Positions 26,583 through 37,228 of a DNA stretch of 48,788 nucleotides are shown here, piece by piece; within the stretch, counting starts at the first letter, position 1, and each line of letters opens with the position of its first letter. The translations under genes and the position numbers were made by a program. Source of the DNA: Comamonadaceae bacterium (lineage in GTDB: Bacteria; Pseudomonadota; Gammaproteobacteria; Burkholderiales; Burkholderiaceae_C); the NCBI GenBank assembly GCA_947450695.1, contig CANFWV010000021.1, forward strand, positions 1 through 48,788, read 5' to 3'. Below the pieces are notes generated by a model that did no database searches, had not been told where the DNA came from, and was given only the letters and a program-made list of their open reading frames with translations.

Positions 26583-27722
26583 ATGACGCTCGCCACCTAC
26601 GCCTCTGACCCTTCCAAAACGCGCGGCCGTCGCTTCGCCGAGTCTGTTGCACCGACGCGAACCGACTACCAGCGCGACCGCGACCGCATCGTCCATTCCA
26701 CAGCTTTTCGGCGCTTGGTCTACAAGACGCAGGTTTTTTTGAACCACGAAGGCGACTTGTTTCGCACGCGCTTGACGCATTCGCTGGAAGTCGCGCAGCT
26801 GAGTCGTTCTATCGCCCGGCCTTTGGGTTTGAACGAAGACTTGGTGGAAGCAGTGGCGCTGGCGCATGACTTGGGTCACACGCCTTTTGGCCATGCCGGG
26901 CAAGATGCGCTGAACGAATGCATGGCGCCACATGGCGGTTTTGAACACAACTTGCAGAGTCTGCGGGTGGTTGATCAGCTCGAAGAGCGCTACCCGGCCT
27001 ACGACGGCCTGAACCTGACGTTTGAAACCCGCGAGGGCATCTTGAAGCACTGCTCGCACCGGAACGCCGAGCTGATCGACCAGTCAGAACCGGGCGGCGT
27101 GGGGCGGCGCTTTTTAGACCGCAGTCAGCCCAGCTTAGAAGCGCAGCTGTGCAATCTGGCTGACGCCATCGCCTACAACGCGCATGACATTGACGACGGC
27201 GTGCGCTCAGGGCTGATCACCATGGTGCAGTTGCAGTCGGTCGAGCTCTTTGAGCGCTACCGAGTCGAAGCCTTGGTCGAGTTTCCAGACTTGGCCGAGC
27301 CTTCGCGTGCCCGTCGCTTGTTGTATGAAACCATCCGCCGGATGCTCAGCGCGCAGGTTTATGACGTCATCGCCGCCACGCGGCAGTCGCTGCTCAAGGC
27401 GGCGCCTGCCAGTGCTGACGAGGCTCGGTTGGCCGGTCCGCTGCTGCGTTTCAGCCCCGCCATGCACGCGCAATCGACGGCGCTGAAGCAGTTTTTGTTT
27501 GCGCAGCTGTATCGCCACCCGCAAGTGATGCAGATGACCGGTCAGGCTCAAATCGTGGTCCGTGAACTGTTTGAAGCCTATACAGCGCAGCCGTCTGAAA
27601 TGCCCGCAGAACACGCAGCCAGGCCTGACGCAGCTCGCGCTGTGGCCGACTACATCGCAGGCATGACAGACCGATTTGCCGGGCGCGAGCACGAGCGGCT
27701 GACGGGGCGCAAGTTGCTCTAG
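26583..27722 (+). CDS. dgt: Deoxyguanosinetriphosphate triphosphohydrolase-like protein
   Basis: This HD-domain metalloenzyme removes triphosphate from dNTPs and so trims nucleotide pools. The 379-residue protein has the HD metal site spread over His66 (RLTHSLEVAQ), His95-Asp96 (ALAHDLGHTPFGHAG) and the later aspartate in NLADAIAYNAHDIDDGVRSG. The N-terminal RTDYQRDRDRIVHSTAFRRL is typical of the bacterial Dgt-like subgroup. It is 15 bases after aroB and likely the last gene of the pil-aro transcript. Substrate preference among dNTPs is not predictable. Confidence 0.93.
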   Translation: MTLATYASDPSKTRGRRFAESVAPTRTDYQRDRDRIVHSTAFRRLVYKTQVFLNHEGDLFRTRLTHSLEVAQLSRSIARPLGLNEDLVEAVALAHDLGHTPFGHAGQDALNECMAPHGGFEHNLQSLRVVDQLEERYPAYDGLNLTFETREGILKHCSHRNAELIDQSEPGGVGRRFLDRSQPSLEAQLCNLADAIAYNAHDIDDGVRSGLITMVQLQSVELFERYRVEALVEFPDLAEPSRARRLLYETIRRMLSAQVYDVIAATRQSLLKAAPASADEARLAGPLLRFSPAMHAQSTALKQFLFAQLYRHPQVMQMTGQAQIVVRELFEAYTAQPSEMPAEHAARPDAARAVADYIAGMTDRFAGREHERLTGRKLL

Positions 27723-27746
27723 GCCCGACAAACCGGTAAACCGACC

Positions 27747-28442
27747 ATGGCCCGCCAACCTCGCCTCACTGTTCCCGGTTATCCGCACCACGTGATTCAG
27801 CGTGGCAACAATCGCCAGCCGATCGTGCTGGATGACGCTGACCGACTGCGCCTCTTGGCGTTGCTGGCAGAGCACGCGCTCCGGTTCAAAGTCGCACTGC
27901 ACGCCTATGTGCTGATGGACAACCATTTTCACTTGCTGGTCACGCCTGAAACCCAGGATGGTCTGCCGCAACTGATGCAGGCGGTGGGCCGCAGCTATGT
28001 CCGTTATTTCAACAACCGGTATGGTCGTAGCGGTACTTTGTGGGAAGGCCGCTACAAATCGACGGTGATCGAAACCGACCTTTATTTACTCGCTTGCATG
28101 GTCTATATCGACCTCAATCCGGTGCGCGCGGGCATGGTAGCCGAGCCGGCGCAGTACCCATGGTCGAGCCACAGGCACTGTATTGGACAAGGCGTGGATA
28201 AGTTGGTGACACCGCATGCACTGCTTTGGAACCTAGGCAACACGCCGTTTTCACGTGAGGCTGCTTACCGCGAACGGGTCATGGCAGGCGTGTCGCCGCA
28301 ACAGCAAGTAGCCCTGACGCAGACTGCCCTGACAGGTTGGGCGCTGGGTTCTGCCGCATTCCTGAAGGGCTTACAGGAGGGAACGACGCGCCGTATCGCG
28401 CCTGGCCTGCGCGGCAGACCCAGGCTTCCAAAGCAGACTTAA
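27747..28442 (+). CDS. REP-associated tyrosine transposase (RAYT, Y1_Tnp/IS200-like)
   Basis: This 231-residue HUH single-strand nuclease belongs to the IS200/IS605-related RAYT group. It has the start PRLTVPGYPHHVIQRGNNRQ, the HUH pair His60-Phe-His62 (MDNHFHLLVTP), and the block with catalytic tyrosine candidates YVRYFNNRYGRSGTLWEGRY, followed by YIDLNPVRAGMV. RAYTs are usually single, stable genes thought to process REP or similar palindromes nearby. All key residues are present, so it may be active. It sits alone between dgt and gltB, 24 bases after dgt. Repeats follow it (28466-28532). Confidence 0.93.
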   Translation: MARQPRLTVPGYPHHVIQRGNNRQPIVLDDADRLRLLALLAEHALRFKVALHAYVLMDNHFHLLVTPETQDGLPQLMQAVGRSYVRYFNNRYGRSGTLWEGRYKSTVIETDLYLLACMVYIDLNPVRAGMVAEPAQYPWSSHRHCIGQGVDKLVTPHALLWNLGNTPFSREAAYRERVMAGVSPQQQVALTQTALTGWALGSAAFLKGLQEGTTRRIAPGLRGRPRLPKQT

Positions 28443-28465
28443 AACTGTCCTGTCCAAGCCTTTTT

Positions 28466-28532
28466 ATCTGTCCCTATTTTATTTGATGCATGGATAATTG
28501 AAAAATAAATAGGATCTGACCCCTTTTATTTT
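28466..28532. repeat. RAYT-associated direct and inverted repeats
   Basis: Two near-identical 9-mers, ATCTGTCCC (28466-28474) and ATCTGACCC (28514-28522), lie 48 bases apart in direct orientation. CCTATTTTATTT (28473-28484) and AAATAAATAGG (28503-28513) form an imperfect inverted repeat between them. The AT-rich block AGGATCTGACCCC with flanking AAATAAA and TTTTATTTT resembles tails I associate with RAYT genes. I read this as the end or recognition region of the RAYT unit. Confidence 0.5.
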
Positions 28533-28534
28533 GT

Positions 28535-28563
28535 TTGGCATTATTGTTGCTGTGCACTATGCT
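28535..28563 (+). promoter_or_regulatory. Predicted sigma-70 promoter of gltBD
   Basis: TTGGCA (28535-28540) and TATGCT (28558-28563) are separated by exactly 17 bases. They match the consensus boxes at 5 of 6 and 4 of 6 positions. Transcription would begin near 28570, giving gltB a leader of about 36 bases. The -35 box starts 3 bases after the RAYT-associated repeat. Confidence 0.55.
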
Positions 28564-28605
28564 CGCTTCTCGGAATTTTATTGACTGTTTTGGATGGGGA
28601 TTGCC

Positions 28606-31600
28606 ATGACCACGGCTGCTGAAATCAAGGATTTTGAACAACACGGTTTGTACTCAGGCCACAACGAGCATGACGCTTGCGGTGTGGGCTTTGTGGCGCA
28701 CATCAAAGGCCATAAGAGTCATGCCATTGTGCAGCAGGGTCTGAAGATCCTCGAAAACTTGGACCATCGGGGCGCTGTTGGTGCTGACAAATTGATGGGT
28801 GATGGCGCTGGCATTTTGATTCAGTTGCCAGACGCGCTGTATCGTGAAGAAATGGCGCTGCAGGGCATCGAGCTGCCGCCGCCTGGCGAATACGGCGTTG
28901 GCATGGTGTTTTTGCCCAAAGAAAACGCTTCCCGTCTGGCTTGTGAGCAAGCCATGGAGCGCGCCGTTCGCCTTGAAGGTCAAGTGCTGTTGGGTTGGCG
29001 CGACGTGCCGGTCAACCGTGACATGCCGATGTCGCCGACCGTGCGAACCAAAGAACCGATCTTGAAACAAATTTTCATTGGCCGCGGCAATGATGTGATC
29101 GTGCAAGACGCGCTTGAACGCAAGCTGTACGTCATTCGCAAAACCGCCAGCCGGGCCATCCAGAGCCTTAAGCTGACACACAGCAAAGAATATTACGTGC
29201 CGAGCATGTCCAGCCGCACGGTGGTTTACAAAGGCTTACTGCTGGCCGATCAGGTCGGGGTTTACTTCAAAGACCTCAGCGATGAGCGTTGCGTCTCCGC
29301 CTTGGGTCTGGTGCACCAGCGTTTCTCGACCAACACTTTCCCTGAATGGCCGCTGGCCCACCCATACCGCTACGTCGCGCACAACGGCGAGATCAATACA
29401 GTCAAGGGCAACTACAACTGGATGAAAGCCCGCGAAGGGGTGATGTCGTCACCCGTGTTGGGTGCCGATTTGCAAAAGCTTTACCCCATCAGCTTTGCCG
29501 ACCAGTCGGATACAGCTACCTTCGACAACTGCCTTGAACTCCTGACGATGGCCGGCTACCCGATTAGCCAAGCCGTGATGATGATGATTCCTGAGCCGTG
29601 GGAGCAGCACGCCACCATGGACGAGCGCCGCAAAGCTTTCTATGAATACCATGCCGCCATGATGGAGCCGTGGGACGGCCCAGCGTCGATCGTCTTCACC
29701 GATGGTCGCCAGATTGGCGCCACCCTCGACCGCAACGGCCTGCGTCCATCACGCTACTGCGTCACCGATGATGACTTGGTCATCATGGCCTCAGAGTCAG
29801 GCGTGCTGCCCGTCCCTGAGCACAAGATCATCCGCAAATGGCGTCTGCAGCCCGGCAAGATGTTCCTGATCGACCTCGAACAAGGCCGCATGGTCGACGA
29901 CGAAGAGATCAAGGCCACGCTGTCGCACAGCAAGCCGTACAAGCAGTGGATTGAAAACCTGCGCATCAAGCTCGCGGACGTTACAGCTGCTGCTGCAGGC
30001 GGAACGCTTGTGGCTGAATCCGGCGTCTCCCTACTAGATCGTCAACAAGCATTCGGCTACACCCAAGAAGACATCAAATTCCTGATGACGCCGATGGCTA
30101 TCAATGGCGAAGAAGCCACCGGTTCGATGGGTAATGACAGCCCGTTGGCCGTGCTGTCCAACAAAAACAAGCCGTTGTACAACTACTTCAAGCAGTTGTT
30201 TGCCCAAGTGACGAACCCGCCGATCGACCCGATTCGCGAAGCCATCGTCATGTCGCTGGTGTCCTTTGTAGGCCCGAAACCGAACTTGCTGGACATCAAC
30301 CAGGTGAATCCACCGATGCGGCTCGAAGTTAGTCAGCCAGTGCTCGACGTGGCCGACATGCAAAAACTGCATGACATCGAAGCCCACACCCAAGGCAAAT
30401 TCAAAAGCTACACGCTGGACATCACTTATCCGTTGGCCTGGGGTCCCGCGGGTGTAGAAGCCAAGCTGGCTTCGCTGTGCGCCGAAGCGGTCGACGCGAT
30501 CAAGAGCGGCAAAAATATTCTGATCGTCAGTGACCGCGCTGTCAGCCCGTCGCAAGTCGCTATTCCGGCCGTTCTGGCTTTGTCGGCGGTGCATCAGCAT
30601 TTGGTCAAGGAAGGCCTGCGCACGACGGCCGGCTTGGTGGTTGAAACCGGTTCTGCGCGTGAAATACATCACTTCGCGGTGCTGGCGGGTTACGGCGCGG
30701 AAGCTGTGCATCCTTACCTCGCGATTGAAACGCTGGCCGAAATGGCGGCCGGTTTTCCGGGCGAGATCAGTGCAGAAAAAGCCGTTTACAACTACACCAA
30801 AGCCATTGGCAAAGGTCTTTCCAAGATCATGTCCAAGATGGGCGTGTCGACCTACATGAGCTACTGCGGTGCGCAGCTGTTTGAAGCCATCGGCTTGAAC
30901 CGCGCGACCATCGACAAATACTTCACCGGTACCGCCAGTCAAGTTGAAGGCATGGGCATTTTTGAAATTGCCGAAGAAGCCTTGCGCATGCACCGCGCCG
31001 CCTTCAGCGACGACCCGGTGCTAGCCACCATGCTGGACGCTGGCGGTGAATACGCTTGGCGCGTGCGCGGCGAAAACCACATGTGGACGCCCGACGCGAT
31101 TGCCAAGTTGCAACACGCTACGCGTGCCAACAACTGGAGTACGTACAAGGAATATGCGCAGCTGATCAACGATCAAAACCGTCATCACATGACACTGCGC
31201 GGTCTGTTTGAATTTAAGATTGATCCGTCTAAAGCCATCCCGATCGACGAGGTCGAGTCGGCTAAGGAAATCGTCAAGCGCTTTGCCACCGGCGCCATGT
31301 CGCTCGGCTCTATCAGCACCGAGGCGCATGCCACGCTGGCTGTGGCCATGAACCGCATTGGCGGCAAGAGCAACACGGGCGAGGGCGGTGAAGACCCCAA
31401 CCGATACCGACAGGAACTCAAAGGCATCCCGATCAAGCAGGGTGAGTCGCTGAAAAGTGTGATCGGTGAGAGCGTTGTGGAAGTCGATTTGCCGTTGCTC
31501 GACGGTGACTCATTGCGCTCCAGAATCAAGCAGGTCGCATCTGGCCGCTTTGGGGTGACGGCTGAATATTTGGTCTCGGCTGACCAGATTCAGATCAAGA

Positions 31601-33333
31601 TGGCGCAAGGCGCCAAGCCCGGCGAGGGCGGCCAGTTGCCCGGCGGCAAGGTCTCGGAATACATCGGTGCGCTGCGTTATTCGGTGCCGGGTGTGGGTCT
31701 GATTTCGCCACCGCCGCACCACGACATTTACTCCATCGAAGACTTGGCGCAGCTGATTCACGATTTGAAAAACGTCAATCCGCGCGCCAGCATCAGCGTC
31801 AAGTTGGTCTCAGAAGTTGGCGTCGGCACCATTGCCGCCGGCGTGGCCAAGGCCAAGGCCGACCACGTGGTGATCGCAGGCCATGACGGCGGCACCGGCG
31901 CCTCGCCATGGTCATCCATCAAGCATGCAGGTTCGCCTTGGGAAATCGGTCTGGCCGAAACTCAACAGACGCTGGTGTTGAACCGTCTGCGCGGCCGCAT
32001 TCGCGTGCAGGCCGATGGCCAGATGAAAACCGGCCGTGACGTCGTGATTGGCGCACTGTTGGGCGCTGACGAGTTCGGCTTCGCCACCGCACCCCTGGTG
32101 GTCGAAGGCTGCATCATGATGCGCAAGTGTCACCTCAACACCTGCCCGGTGGGCGTAGCCACGCAAGACCCGGTGTTGCGCAAAAAGTTCAGCGGCAAGC
32201 CGGAGCATGTCGTCAACTACTTCTTCTTTGTTGCCGAAGAAGCACGCCAGTTGATGGCGCAACTAGGCATCCGCAAGTTCGACGATCTGATTGGTCGTGC
32301 CGATCTGCTCGACACGCAAAAAGGGGTGGAGCACTGGAAGGCCGACGGCCTCGATTTCGGTCGCTTGTTTTACCAACCGAATGTGCCCGCTGACGTGCCG
32401 CGCATGCATGTGGCCGAGCAGGAACACGGGCTCGAAAAAGCCCTTGACATGCGTTTGATTGAAAAGTCAAAAGCAGCGCTCGAAAAAGGTGAAAAAGTCC
32501 AGTTCATCGAGGTCGCCCGCAACGTCAACCGCACGGTCGGCGCCATGCTGTCTGGCGAGCTGACGCGGCGTTACCCGCAAGGTCTGCCGGACGACACGCT
32601 GCGCATTCAGCTCGAAGGCACGGGCGGTCAATCCTTTGGCGCGTTCTTGGCTAAGGGCATCACCATGTACCTGATTGGTGACGCCAACGATTACACCGGC
32701 AAGGGCCTGTCGGGCGGCCGCATTGTGGTTCGTCCGAGCATCGATTTCCGCGGTGATGCAGTGAAGAACACCATCGTTGGCAACACCGTTTTGTACGGCG
32801 CTACCACGGGTGAAGCGTTCTTCAGCGGCGTTGCCGGTGAGCGTTTTGCGGTGCGTCTGTCGGGGGCGACGGCGGTCGTTGAAGGCACGGGCGACCATGG
32901 TTGTGAATACATGACCGGCGGCACGGTGGTTGTGCTGGGCAAGACCGGCCGCAATTTCGCTGCGGGCATGAGCGGCGGCGTGGCCTATGTGTACGACGAA
33001 GATGGCCAGTTCGCCACGCGTTGCAACACCAGCATGGTGTCCATGGACAAGGTCGTCAGTTCCGCCGACCAGCACTTGCATGACACCTCAGGCTGGCACG
33101 GCAATGAAACCGACGAAGACCAACTGAAACGCCTATTGCAGGACCACAACCGCTGGACCGGCAGTAAGCGCGCTAGAGAGTTGCTCGACAACTGGAACGA
33201 AGCACGTCTGAAATTTGTCAAGGTCTTCCCGAATGAGTACAAGCGTGCGCTGATCGAGCGTAAGGACAAGCAGCTGCAAGCCGCTAACGAAACCACGCGC
33301 GCTCAAGTGGCGACTAACGCAGTATTGAACTGA
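28606..33333 (+). CDS. gltB: Glutamate synthase (NADPH) large subunit
   Basis: GltB converts 2-oxoglutarate and glutamine to two glutamates, with electrons from GltD. From ATG 28606 (GGGGA just upstream) it has 1575 residues. The class II amidotransferase domain begins at Cys25 ([13 protein letters not shown]), so a 24-residue propeptide must be removed. Then come the central domain, the FMN/2-oxoglutarate domain ([27 protein letters not shown]), the 3Fe-4S cysteines [15 protein letters not shown] (C-X5-C-X4-C), and the C-terminal glycine-rich beta-helix ([19 protein letters not shown]). An ATG four codons earlier (28594) overlaps the ribosome site. It forms an operon with gltD. Confidence 0.97.
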   Translation: MTTAAEIKDFEQHGLYSGHNEHDACGVGFVAHIKGHKSHAIVQQGLKILENLDHRGAVGADKLMGDGAGILIQLPDALYREEMALQGIELPPPGEYGVGMVFLPKENASRLACEQAMERAVRLEGQVLLGWRDVPVNRDMPMSPTVRTKEPILKQIFIGRGNDVIVQDALERKLYVIRKTASRAIQSLKLTHSKEYYVPSMSSRTVVYKGLLLADQVGVYFKDLSDERCVSALGLVHQRFSTNTFPEWPLAHPYRYVAHNGEINTVKGNYNWMKAREGVMSSPVLGADLQKLYPISFADQSDTATFDNCLELLTMAGYPISQAVMMMIPEPWEQHATMDERRKAFYEYHAAMMEPWDGPASIVFTDGRQIGATLDRNGLRPSRYCVTDDDLVIMASESGVLPVPEHKIIRKWRLQPGKMFLIDLEQGRMVDDEEIKATLSHSKPYKQWIENLRIKLADVTAAAAGGTLVAESGVSLLDRQQAFGYTQEDIKFLMTPMAINGEEATGSMGNDSPLAVLSNKNKPLYNYFKQLFAQVTNPPIDPIREAIVMSLVSFVGPKPNLLDINQVNPPMRLEVSQPVLDVADMQKLHDIEAHTQGKFKSYTLDITYPLAWGPAGVEAKLASLCAEAVDAIKSGKNILIVSDRAVSPSQVAIPAVLALSAVHQHLVKEGLRTTAGLVVETGSAREIHHFAVLAGYGAEAVHPYLAIETLAEMAAGFPGEISAEKAVYNYTKAIGKGLSKIMSKMGVSTYMSYCGAQLFEAIGLNRATIDKYFTGTASQVEGMGIFEIAEEALRMHRAAFSDDPVLATMLDAGGEYAWRVRGENHMWTPDAIAKLQHATRANNWSTYKEYAQLINDQNRHHMTLRGLFEFKIDPSKAIPIDEVESAKEIVKRFATGAMSLGSISTEAHATLAVAMNRIGGKSNTGEGGEDPNRYRQELKGIPIKQGESLKSVIGESVVEVDLPLLDGDSLRSRIKQVASGRFGVTAEYLVSADQIQIKMAQGAKPGEGGQLPGGKVSEYIGALRYSVPGVGLISPPPHHDIYSIEDLAQLIHDLKNVNPRASISVKLVSEVGVGTIAAGVAKAKADHVVIAGHDGGTGASPWSSIKHAGSPWEIGLAETQQTLVLNRLRGRIRVQADGQMKTGRDVVIGALLGADEFGFATAPLVVEGCIMMRKCHLNTCPVGVATQDPVLRKKFSGKPEHVVNYFFFVAEEARQLMAQLGIRKFDDLIGRADLLDTQKGVEHWKADGLDFGRLFYQPNVPADVPRMHVAEQEHGLEKALDMRLIEKSKAALEKGEKVQFIEVARNVNRTVGAMLSGELTRRYPQGLPDDTLRIQLEGTGGQSFGAFLAKGITMYLIGDANDYTGKGLSGGRIVVRPSIDFRGDAVKNTIVGNTVLYGATTGEAFFSGVAGERFAVRLSGATAVVEGTGDHGCEYMTGGTVVVLGKTGRNFAAGMSGGVAYVYDEDGQFATRCNTSMVSMDKVVSSADQHLHDTSGWHGNETDEDQLKRLLQDHNRWTGSKRARELLDNWNEARLKFVKVFPNEYKRALIERKDKQLQAANETTRAQVATNAVLN

Positions 33334-33356
33334 ACTGAATCGACAGGAAATTCATC

Positions 33357-34823
33357 ATGGGAAAAATCACTGGCTTCATGGAATTCGAGCGGCTCGAAGA
33401 GGGTTACAAGCCCGTCGCTGAACGTCTGAAGAACTACAAAGAAATCGTCATCGGTCTGGATGACAAGCAAACCAATCAGCAGGCCGCGCGTTGCATGGAC
33501 TGCGGTACCCCGTTTTGCAACAGCGGCTGCCCGGTTAACAACATCATTCCTGACTTCAATGACATGGTCTTTCGCAACGACTGGAAAAACGCCATCCAGA
33601 CGCTGCACAGCACCAACAATTTCCCTGAGTTCACCGGCCGCATTTGCCCGGCGCCTTGCGAGGCGGCCTGCACGCTCAACGTGAATGACGAGCCCGTCGG
33701 CATCAAGTCGATTGAGCACGCCATCATCGACCGCGCTTGGGCCGAAGGCTGGGTGACACCACAGTTGCCGAAGCACAAGACCGGCAAAAAAGTCGCTGTT
33801 GTGGGCTCCGGGCCTGCCGGGCTGGCCGCGGCGCAGCAACTCGCACGGGTTGGCCATGACGTGACGCTGTTCGAAAAGAACGACCGCGTGGGCGGCTTGC
33901 TGCGCTACGGTATTCCTGATTTCAAGATGGAGAAAATCCACATTGACCGGCGCGTCGAACAGATGAAGGCCGAAGGCGTGACTTTCCGTTGTGGCGTGTT
34001 GGTGGGTGACTTGCCAAAGGACAGCAAGGTCACCAACTGGGCGACTGAAACCATCACACCGGCACAGTTGCAAAAAGACTTTGACGCCGTGGTCTTGACG
34101 GGCGGCGCCGAGCAGTCACGCGACTTGCCTGTGCCTGGTCGTGAGCTGTCCGGTATCCATTTTGCGATGGAATTTTTGCCACAACAAAACAAGGTCAATG
34201 CCGGCGACAAACTGAAAGACCAACTGCGCGCTGCCGGCAAACACGTCATCGTGATCGGCGGCGGAGACACTGGCTCTGATTGCGTTGGCACCAGCAACCG
34301 CCATGGTGCGGTCAGCGTCACTCAGTTTGAGTTGATGCCCGAGCCACCGGCTGAAGAAAACCGGCCGATGACCTGGCCGTACTGGCCGATCAAGCTGCGC
34401 ACCAGCACCAGCCATGAAGAGGGTTGCGAGCGCGAGTTTGCCATTTCGACCAAGGAATTCATCGGCGAAAAAGGCAAAGTCACTGGTCTGAAAACCGTTC
34501 GCGTTGAATGGAAAGACGGCAAGATGCAAGAAGTCGCTGGCTCGGAGCAACTGCTCAAGGCCGACTTGGTGCTGCTGGCCATGGGCTTTGTGGCGCCTGT
34601 CAGCACGGTGCTCAAGGCCTTCGGCGTCGAGGCGGATAACCGCGGCAACGCCAAAGCCAGCACTGAGTTCATCGGTGGTTACGCCACCAACGTGCCCAAG
34701 GTTTTTGCCGCCGGTGATATTCGCCGTGGTCAGAGTTTGGTCGTCTGGGCGATTCGTGAAGGTCGGCAAGCGGCCCGCGCTGTTGATGAATTTTTGATGG
34801 GCAGCAGCGACTTGCCACGTTGA
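33357..34823 (+). CDS. gltD: Glutamate synthase (NADPH) small subunit
   Basis: GltD passes electrons from NADPH through FAD and 4Fe-4S clusters to GltB. The 488-residue protein has N-terminal cluster cysteines ([17 protein letters not shown] and [12 protein letters not shown]), the FAD-binding [17 protein letters not shown], and the NADPH-binding [16 protein letters not shown] second dinucleotide block [17 protein letters not shown] lies near the end. AGGA precedes the ATG, 24 bases after gltB. Length and domain order are standard. Confidence 0.97.
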   Translation: MGKITGFMEFERLEEGYKPVAERLKNYKEIVIGLDDKQTNQQAARCMDCGTPFCNSGCPVNNIIPDFNDMVFRNDWKNAIQTLHSTNNFPEFTGRICPAPCEAACTLNVNDEPVGIKSIEHAIIDRAWAEGWVTPQLPKHKTGKKVAVVGSGPAGLAAAQQLARVGHDVTLFEKNDRVGGLLRYGIPDFKMEKIHIDRRVEQMKAEGVTFRCGVLVGDLPKDSKVTNWATETITPAQLQKDFDAVVLTGGAEQSRDLPVPGRELSGIHFAMEFLPQQNKVNAGDKLKDQLRAAGKHVIVIGGGDTGSDCVGTSNRHGAVSVTQFELMPEPPAEENRPMTWPYWPIKLRTSTSHEEGCEREFAISTKEFIGEKGKVTGLKTVRVEWKDGKMQEVAGSEQLLKADLVLLAMGFVAPVSTVLKAFGVEADNRGNAKASTEFIGGYATNVPKVFAAGDIRRGQSLVVWAIREGRQAARAVDEFLMGSSDLPR

Positions 34824-34884
34824 GCTGAGTATTGGCGACCCTGAAATAATTTAAAAGCCTTATCATCAGGGCTTACCCTCATCC

Positions 34885-34915
34885 AAGCCGGCGTTCTGCC
34901 GGCTTTCTCTCTTTC
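34885..34915 (+). terminator. Hairpin between gltD and mlaF, possible weak terminator
   Basis: AAGCCGGC (34885-34892) pairs perfectly with GCCGGCTT (34898-34905) around a 5-base loop. It is followed by a pyrimidine run TTCTCTCTTTC rather than a pure T-tract. A weaker AAGCC/GGCTT stem lies just upstream (34855-34874). The hairpin ends 10 bases before the mlaF ATG, so it may separate gltBD from the mla operon or affect mlaF translation. Confidence 0.4.
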
Positions 34916-35794
34916 ATGGCCGAACAGTCGTCTTCTCTCGTCGAATTCAAGCAAGTCACCTTCGCCTACCCAGGCGCCAAGGGTGACCGCGTCATTCTGA
35001 AAGACATCAGCCTGAGCGTACCTCGCGGCAAGGTCACGGCTTTGATGGGTGCGTCTGGTGGTGGTAAAACGACCGTTTTGAGACTCATTGGCGGTCAGCA
35101 AAAAGCCACTTCTGGCGATGTCTTGTTCGATGCGAAAAATGTTGGCAGCTTGAACCAGACTGACTTGTATGCGGCCCGTCGCCGCATGGGCATGTTGTTC
35201 CAGTTTGGTGCGCTGTTCACCGACCTCAGTGTGTTTGACAATGTGGCGTTTCCCTTGCGTGAACACACCCGATTGAGCCCTGAGCTGATCCGCGACATTG
35301 TGCTCATGAAACTCGACGCGGTGGGTTTGCGCGGTGCGCGAAATTTGATGCCTTCTGAAATTTCAGGCGGTATGGCTAGGCGCGTGGCGCTGGCGCGGGC
35401 TATCGTGCTGGACCCAGAACTCATCATGTACGACGAGCCGTTTGCGGGGCTGGACCCGATCTCCTTGGGCACGGCAGCGCAGCTGATTCGCCAGTTGAAT
35501 GACACGCTCGGCATCACGAGCATCGTGGTTTCCCACGATCTGGAAGAGACCTTTCGTATCGCCGACAAAGTCATTATTTTGGCCAACGGCGGTATTGCCG
35601 CTCAAGGCACGCCGGATGAAGTTAGAAACTCCAAAGATCCGCTGGTGCATCAATTTGTCAACGCGCTGAGCGAAGGCCCGGTTGAGTTCCATTACCCGGG
35701 GCCAGACGCTGAAGCCGACTATGGCTTGCTAAGTCACGGCGGGAAAAACGCTGGGCCCCAAGAGCAGCAGCATTCAAAAGGTGGCCGCTCATGA
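34916..35794 (+). CDS. mlaF: Mla phospholipid transport ATP-binding protein MlaF
   Basis: MlaF is the ATPase of the MlaFEDB inner-membrane complex that moves phospholipids between the membranes and keeps the outer leaflet asymmetric. The 292-residue protein has Walker A GASGGGKTT, the Q-loop LFQFGALFTDLSVFDN typical of MlaF, signature SGGMARRVALARA, Walker B LIMYDEPFAGLDP and the H-loop SHDLEE. No Shine-Dalgarno is visible: the ATG is preceded by a pyrimidine run behind a hairpin. Its stop overlaps mlaE (ATGA). The C-terminus is about 20 residues longer than in E. coli. Confidence 0.95.
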   Translation: MAEQSSSLVEFKQVTFAYPGAKGDRVILKDISLSVPRGKVTALMGASGGGKTTVLRLIGGQQKATSGDVLFDAKNVGSLNQTDLYAARRRMGMLFQFGALFTDLSVFDNVAFPLREHTRLSPELIRDIVLMKLDAVGLRGARNLMPSEISGGMARRVALARAIVLDPELIMYDEPFAGLDPISLGTAAQLIRQLNDTLGITSIVVSHDLEETFRIADKVIILANGGIAAQGTPDEVRNSKDPLVHQFVNALSEGPVEFHYPGPDAEADYGLLSHGGKNAGPQEQQHSKGGRS

Positions 35795-36582
35795 AATGGC
35801 AGCCCATGGATCTTGTCGCCAACCTCGGTCAGGCAACGCGCAGTCAGCTCACTCAGCTCGGTCAGTCAGCTCGGCTGTTCGCTCAACTGGTCGCTCTTTC
35901 GGGCCCGACGCTCCGGCGTTTTGGACTCGTCCGGGATCAAATTTTCTTTTTGGGCAATTACTCACTGGCCATCATTGCGGTGTCGGGTCTTTTTGTCGGC
36001 TTTGTGTTGAGCTTGCAGGGCTATTACACGCTTCAGCGTTACGGCTCGGCCGAAGCTCTGGGGTTGCTCGTTGCGCTCAGTCTGGTGCGTGAGCTTGGCC
36101 CGGTGGTGACGGCTTTGCTGTTCGCTGGCCGCGCTGGCACGGCGCTGACTGCTGAGATTGGCCTGATGAAATCGGGTGAGCAGCTCTCTGCCATGGAAAT
36201 GATGGCGGTAGACCCGATTCGACGCATTCTGGCACCGCGATTCTGGGGTGGCATGATCGCTATGCCGCTGCTGGCGGCGGTCTTCAGTGCGGTCGGCATC
36301 ATGGGGGGCTGGATGGTTGGTGTGCTGATGATCGGCATCGACGCGGGGTCATTTTGGAGCCAGATGCAGGGCGGTGTTGATGTCTGGCGAGATGTGGGCA
36401 ACGGCGTCATCAAGAGTTTTGTGTTCGGCGTCACCGTCACTTTTGTGGCTTTGTACCAAGGCTTTGAATCCCAGCCTACGCCTGAGGGCGTGTCGCGTGC
36501 CACCACACGCACTGTGGTGGTAGCCTCTTTAGCGGTGCTAGGCTTGGATTTTCTGTTGACCGCCTGGATGTTCAGTCTTTAA
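35791..36582 (+). CDS. mlaE: Mla permease MlaE
   Basis: MlaE is the membrane permease of the Mla complex (MlaE/TTC family). The 263-residue product has about five hydrophobic helices and conserved blocks LVRELGPVVTALLFAGRAGTA (split here only by the family register), EIGLMKSGEQLSAMEMM and APRFWGGMIAMPLL. An interface helix precedes the first membrane span. It is co-translated with mlaF. A 136-base gap separates it from mlaD, the largest break within the first half of the operon apart from mlaA-mlaC. Confidence 0.95.
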   Translation: MKWQPMDLVANLGQATRSQLTQLGQSARLFAQLVALSGPTLRRFGLVRDQIFFLGNYSLAIIAVSGLFVGFVLSLQGYYTLQRYGSAEALGLLVALSLVRELGPVVTALLFAGRAGTALTAEIGLMKSGEQLSAMEMMAVDPIRRILAPRFWGGMIAMPLLAAVFSAVGIMGGWMVGVLMIGIDAGSFWSQMQGGVDVWRDVGNGVIKSFVFGVTVTFVALYQGFESQPTPEGVSRATTRTVVVASLAVLGLDFLLTAWMFSL

Positions 36583-36718
36583 GTCAAACTCAAGGGGATT
36601 GCCGTGTGGATGACCATCCGCGATCCGCCCTCGCATGAGAAAATACCAAAGTTACCTTTTTGATGTGGGATTTATAAGCTGTCAGAGCTCTCCCAACTGA
36701 TGTTTTTGAAAGCAAGTC
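36583..36718 (+). other. mlaE-mlaD intergenic gap
   Basis: This gap is unusually long for the otherwise overlapping operon. It has a small imperfect hairpin around GGATGACCATCC (near 36606-36619) and a TATAAG (near 36673) that could be a -10 box of an internal promoter. No coding potential is seen. Both readings are weak. Confidence 0.25.
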
Positions 36719-37228
36719 ATGTCACGTACCAGAACCGATGTTTGGGTCGGCCTTTTTGTGTTGATCGGAGGGATTGCCCTTCTATTCTTGGCCTTGAAAT
36801 CAGCCAATTTGATGAGCTTTCAATGGGTCGATACGTCTTATCCCGTGGTCGCCAAATTCGATAATATTGGTGGTTTGAAGCCGAGGGCCGCTGTAAAAAG
36901 TGCTGGCGTGGTGGTTGGTCGTGTTGAAAACATCAGTTTTGATGACAAGCGTTATCAGGCGAGTGTGAGTCTAGCTTTGGAAAGTCGCTTCATTTTCCCG
37001 AAGGACAGCTCTCTTAAAATTCTCACCAGTGGCTTGTTGGGTGAGCAGTACATCGGCATTGAGCCTGGTGCCGAAGAGAAGCCTCTAGCCGCCGGTGATG
37101 TCATCAATCAGACCCAGTCGGCAGTCGTGCTTGAAAACCTCATCAGTCAGTTTTTGTACAGCAAGGCTGCAGACAGTGGTTCCACCAGTTCCGTCGCTCC
37201 GGCAGCAAGCTCAGGGAATAGCAAATGA
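36719..37228 (+). CDS. mlaD: Mla substrate-binding protein MlaD (MCE domain)
   Basis: MlaD is anchored in the inner membrane and forms a hexameric MCE ring through which lipids pass. The 169-residue protein has one N-terminal helix (VWVGLFVLIGGIALLFLAL), then the MCE domain: YPVVAKFDNIGGLKPRAAVK, SAGVVVGRVENI, ILTSGLLGEQYIGIEPG. The C-terminal tail after SQFLYSKAAD is a Ser/Ala-rich low-complexity stretch. Its stop overlaps mlaA (ATGA). Confidence 0.95.
   Translation: MSRTRTDVWVGLFVLIGGIALLFLALKSANLMSFQWVDTSYPVVAKFDNIGGLKPRAAVKSAGVVVGRVENISFDDKRYQASVSLALESRFIFPKDSSLKILTSGLLGEQYIGIEPGAEEKPLAAGDVINQTQSAVVLENLISQFLYSKAADSGSTSSVAPAASSGNSK

Noticed and set aside
25140..27059. 639-codon open frame on the minus strand opposite aroK, aroB and dgt
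   Set aside because: The plus strand encodes three enzymes with full motif sets over the same bases. The minus-strand peptide is rich in His, Arg and Gln with no recognisable domain, as expected for an antisense shadow in GC-rich DNA.
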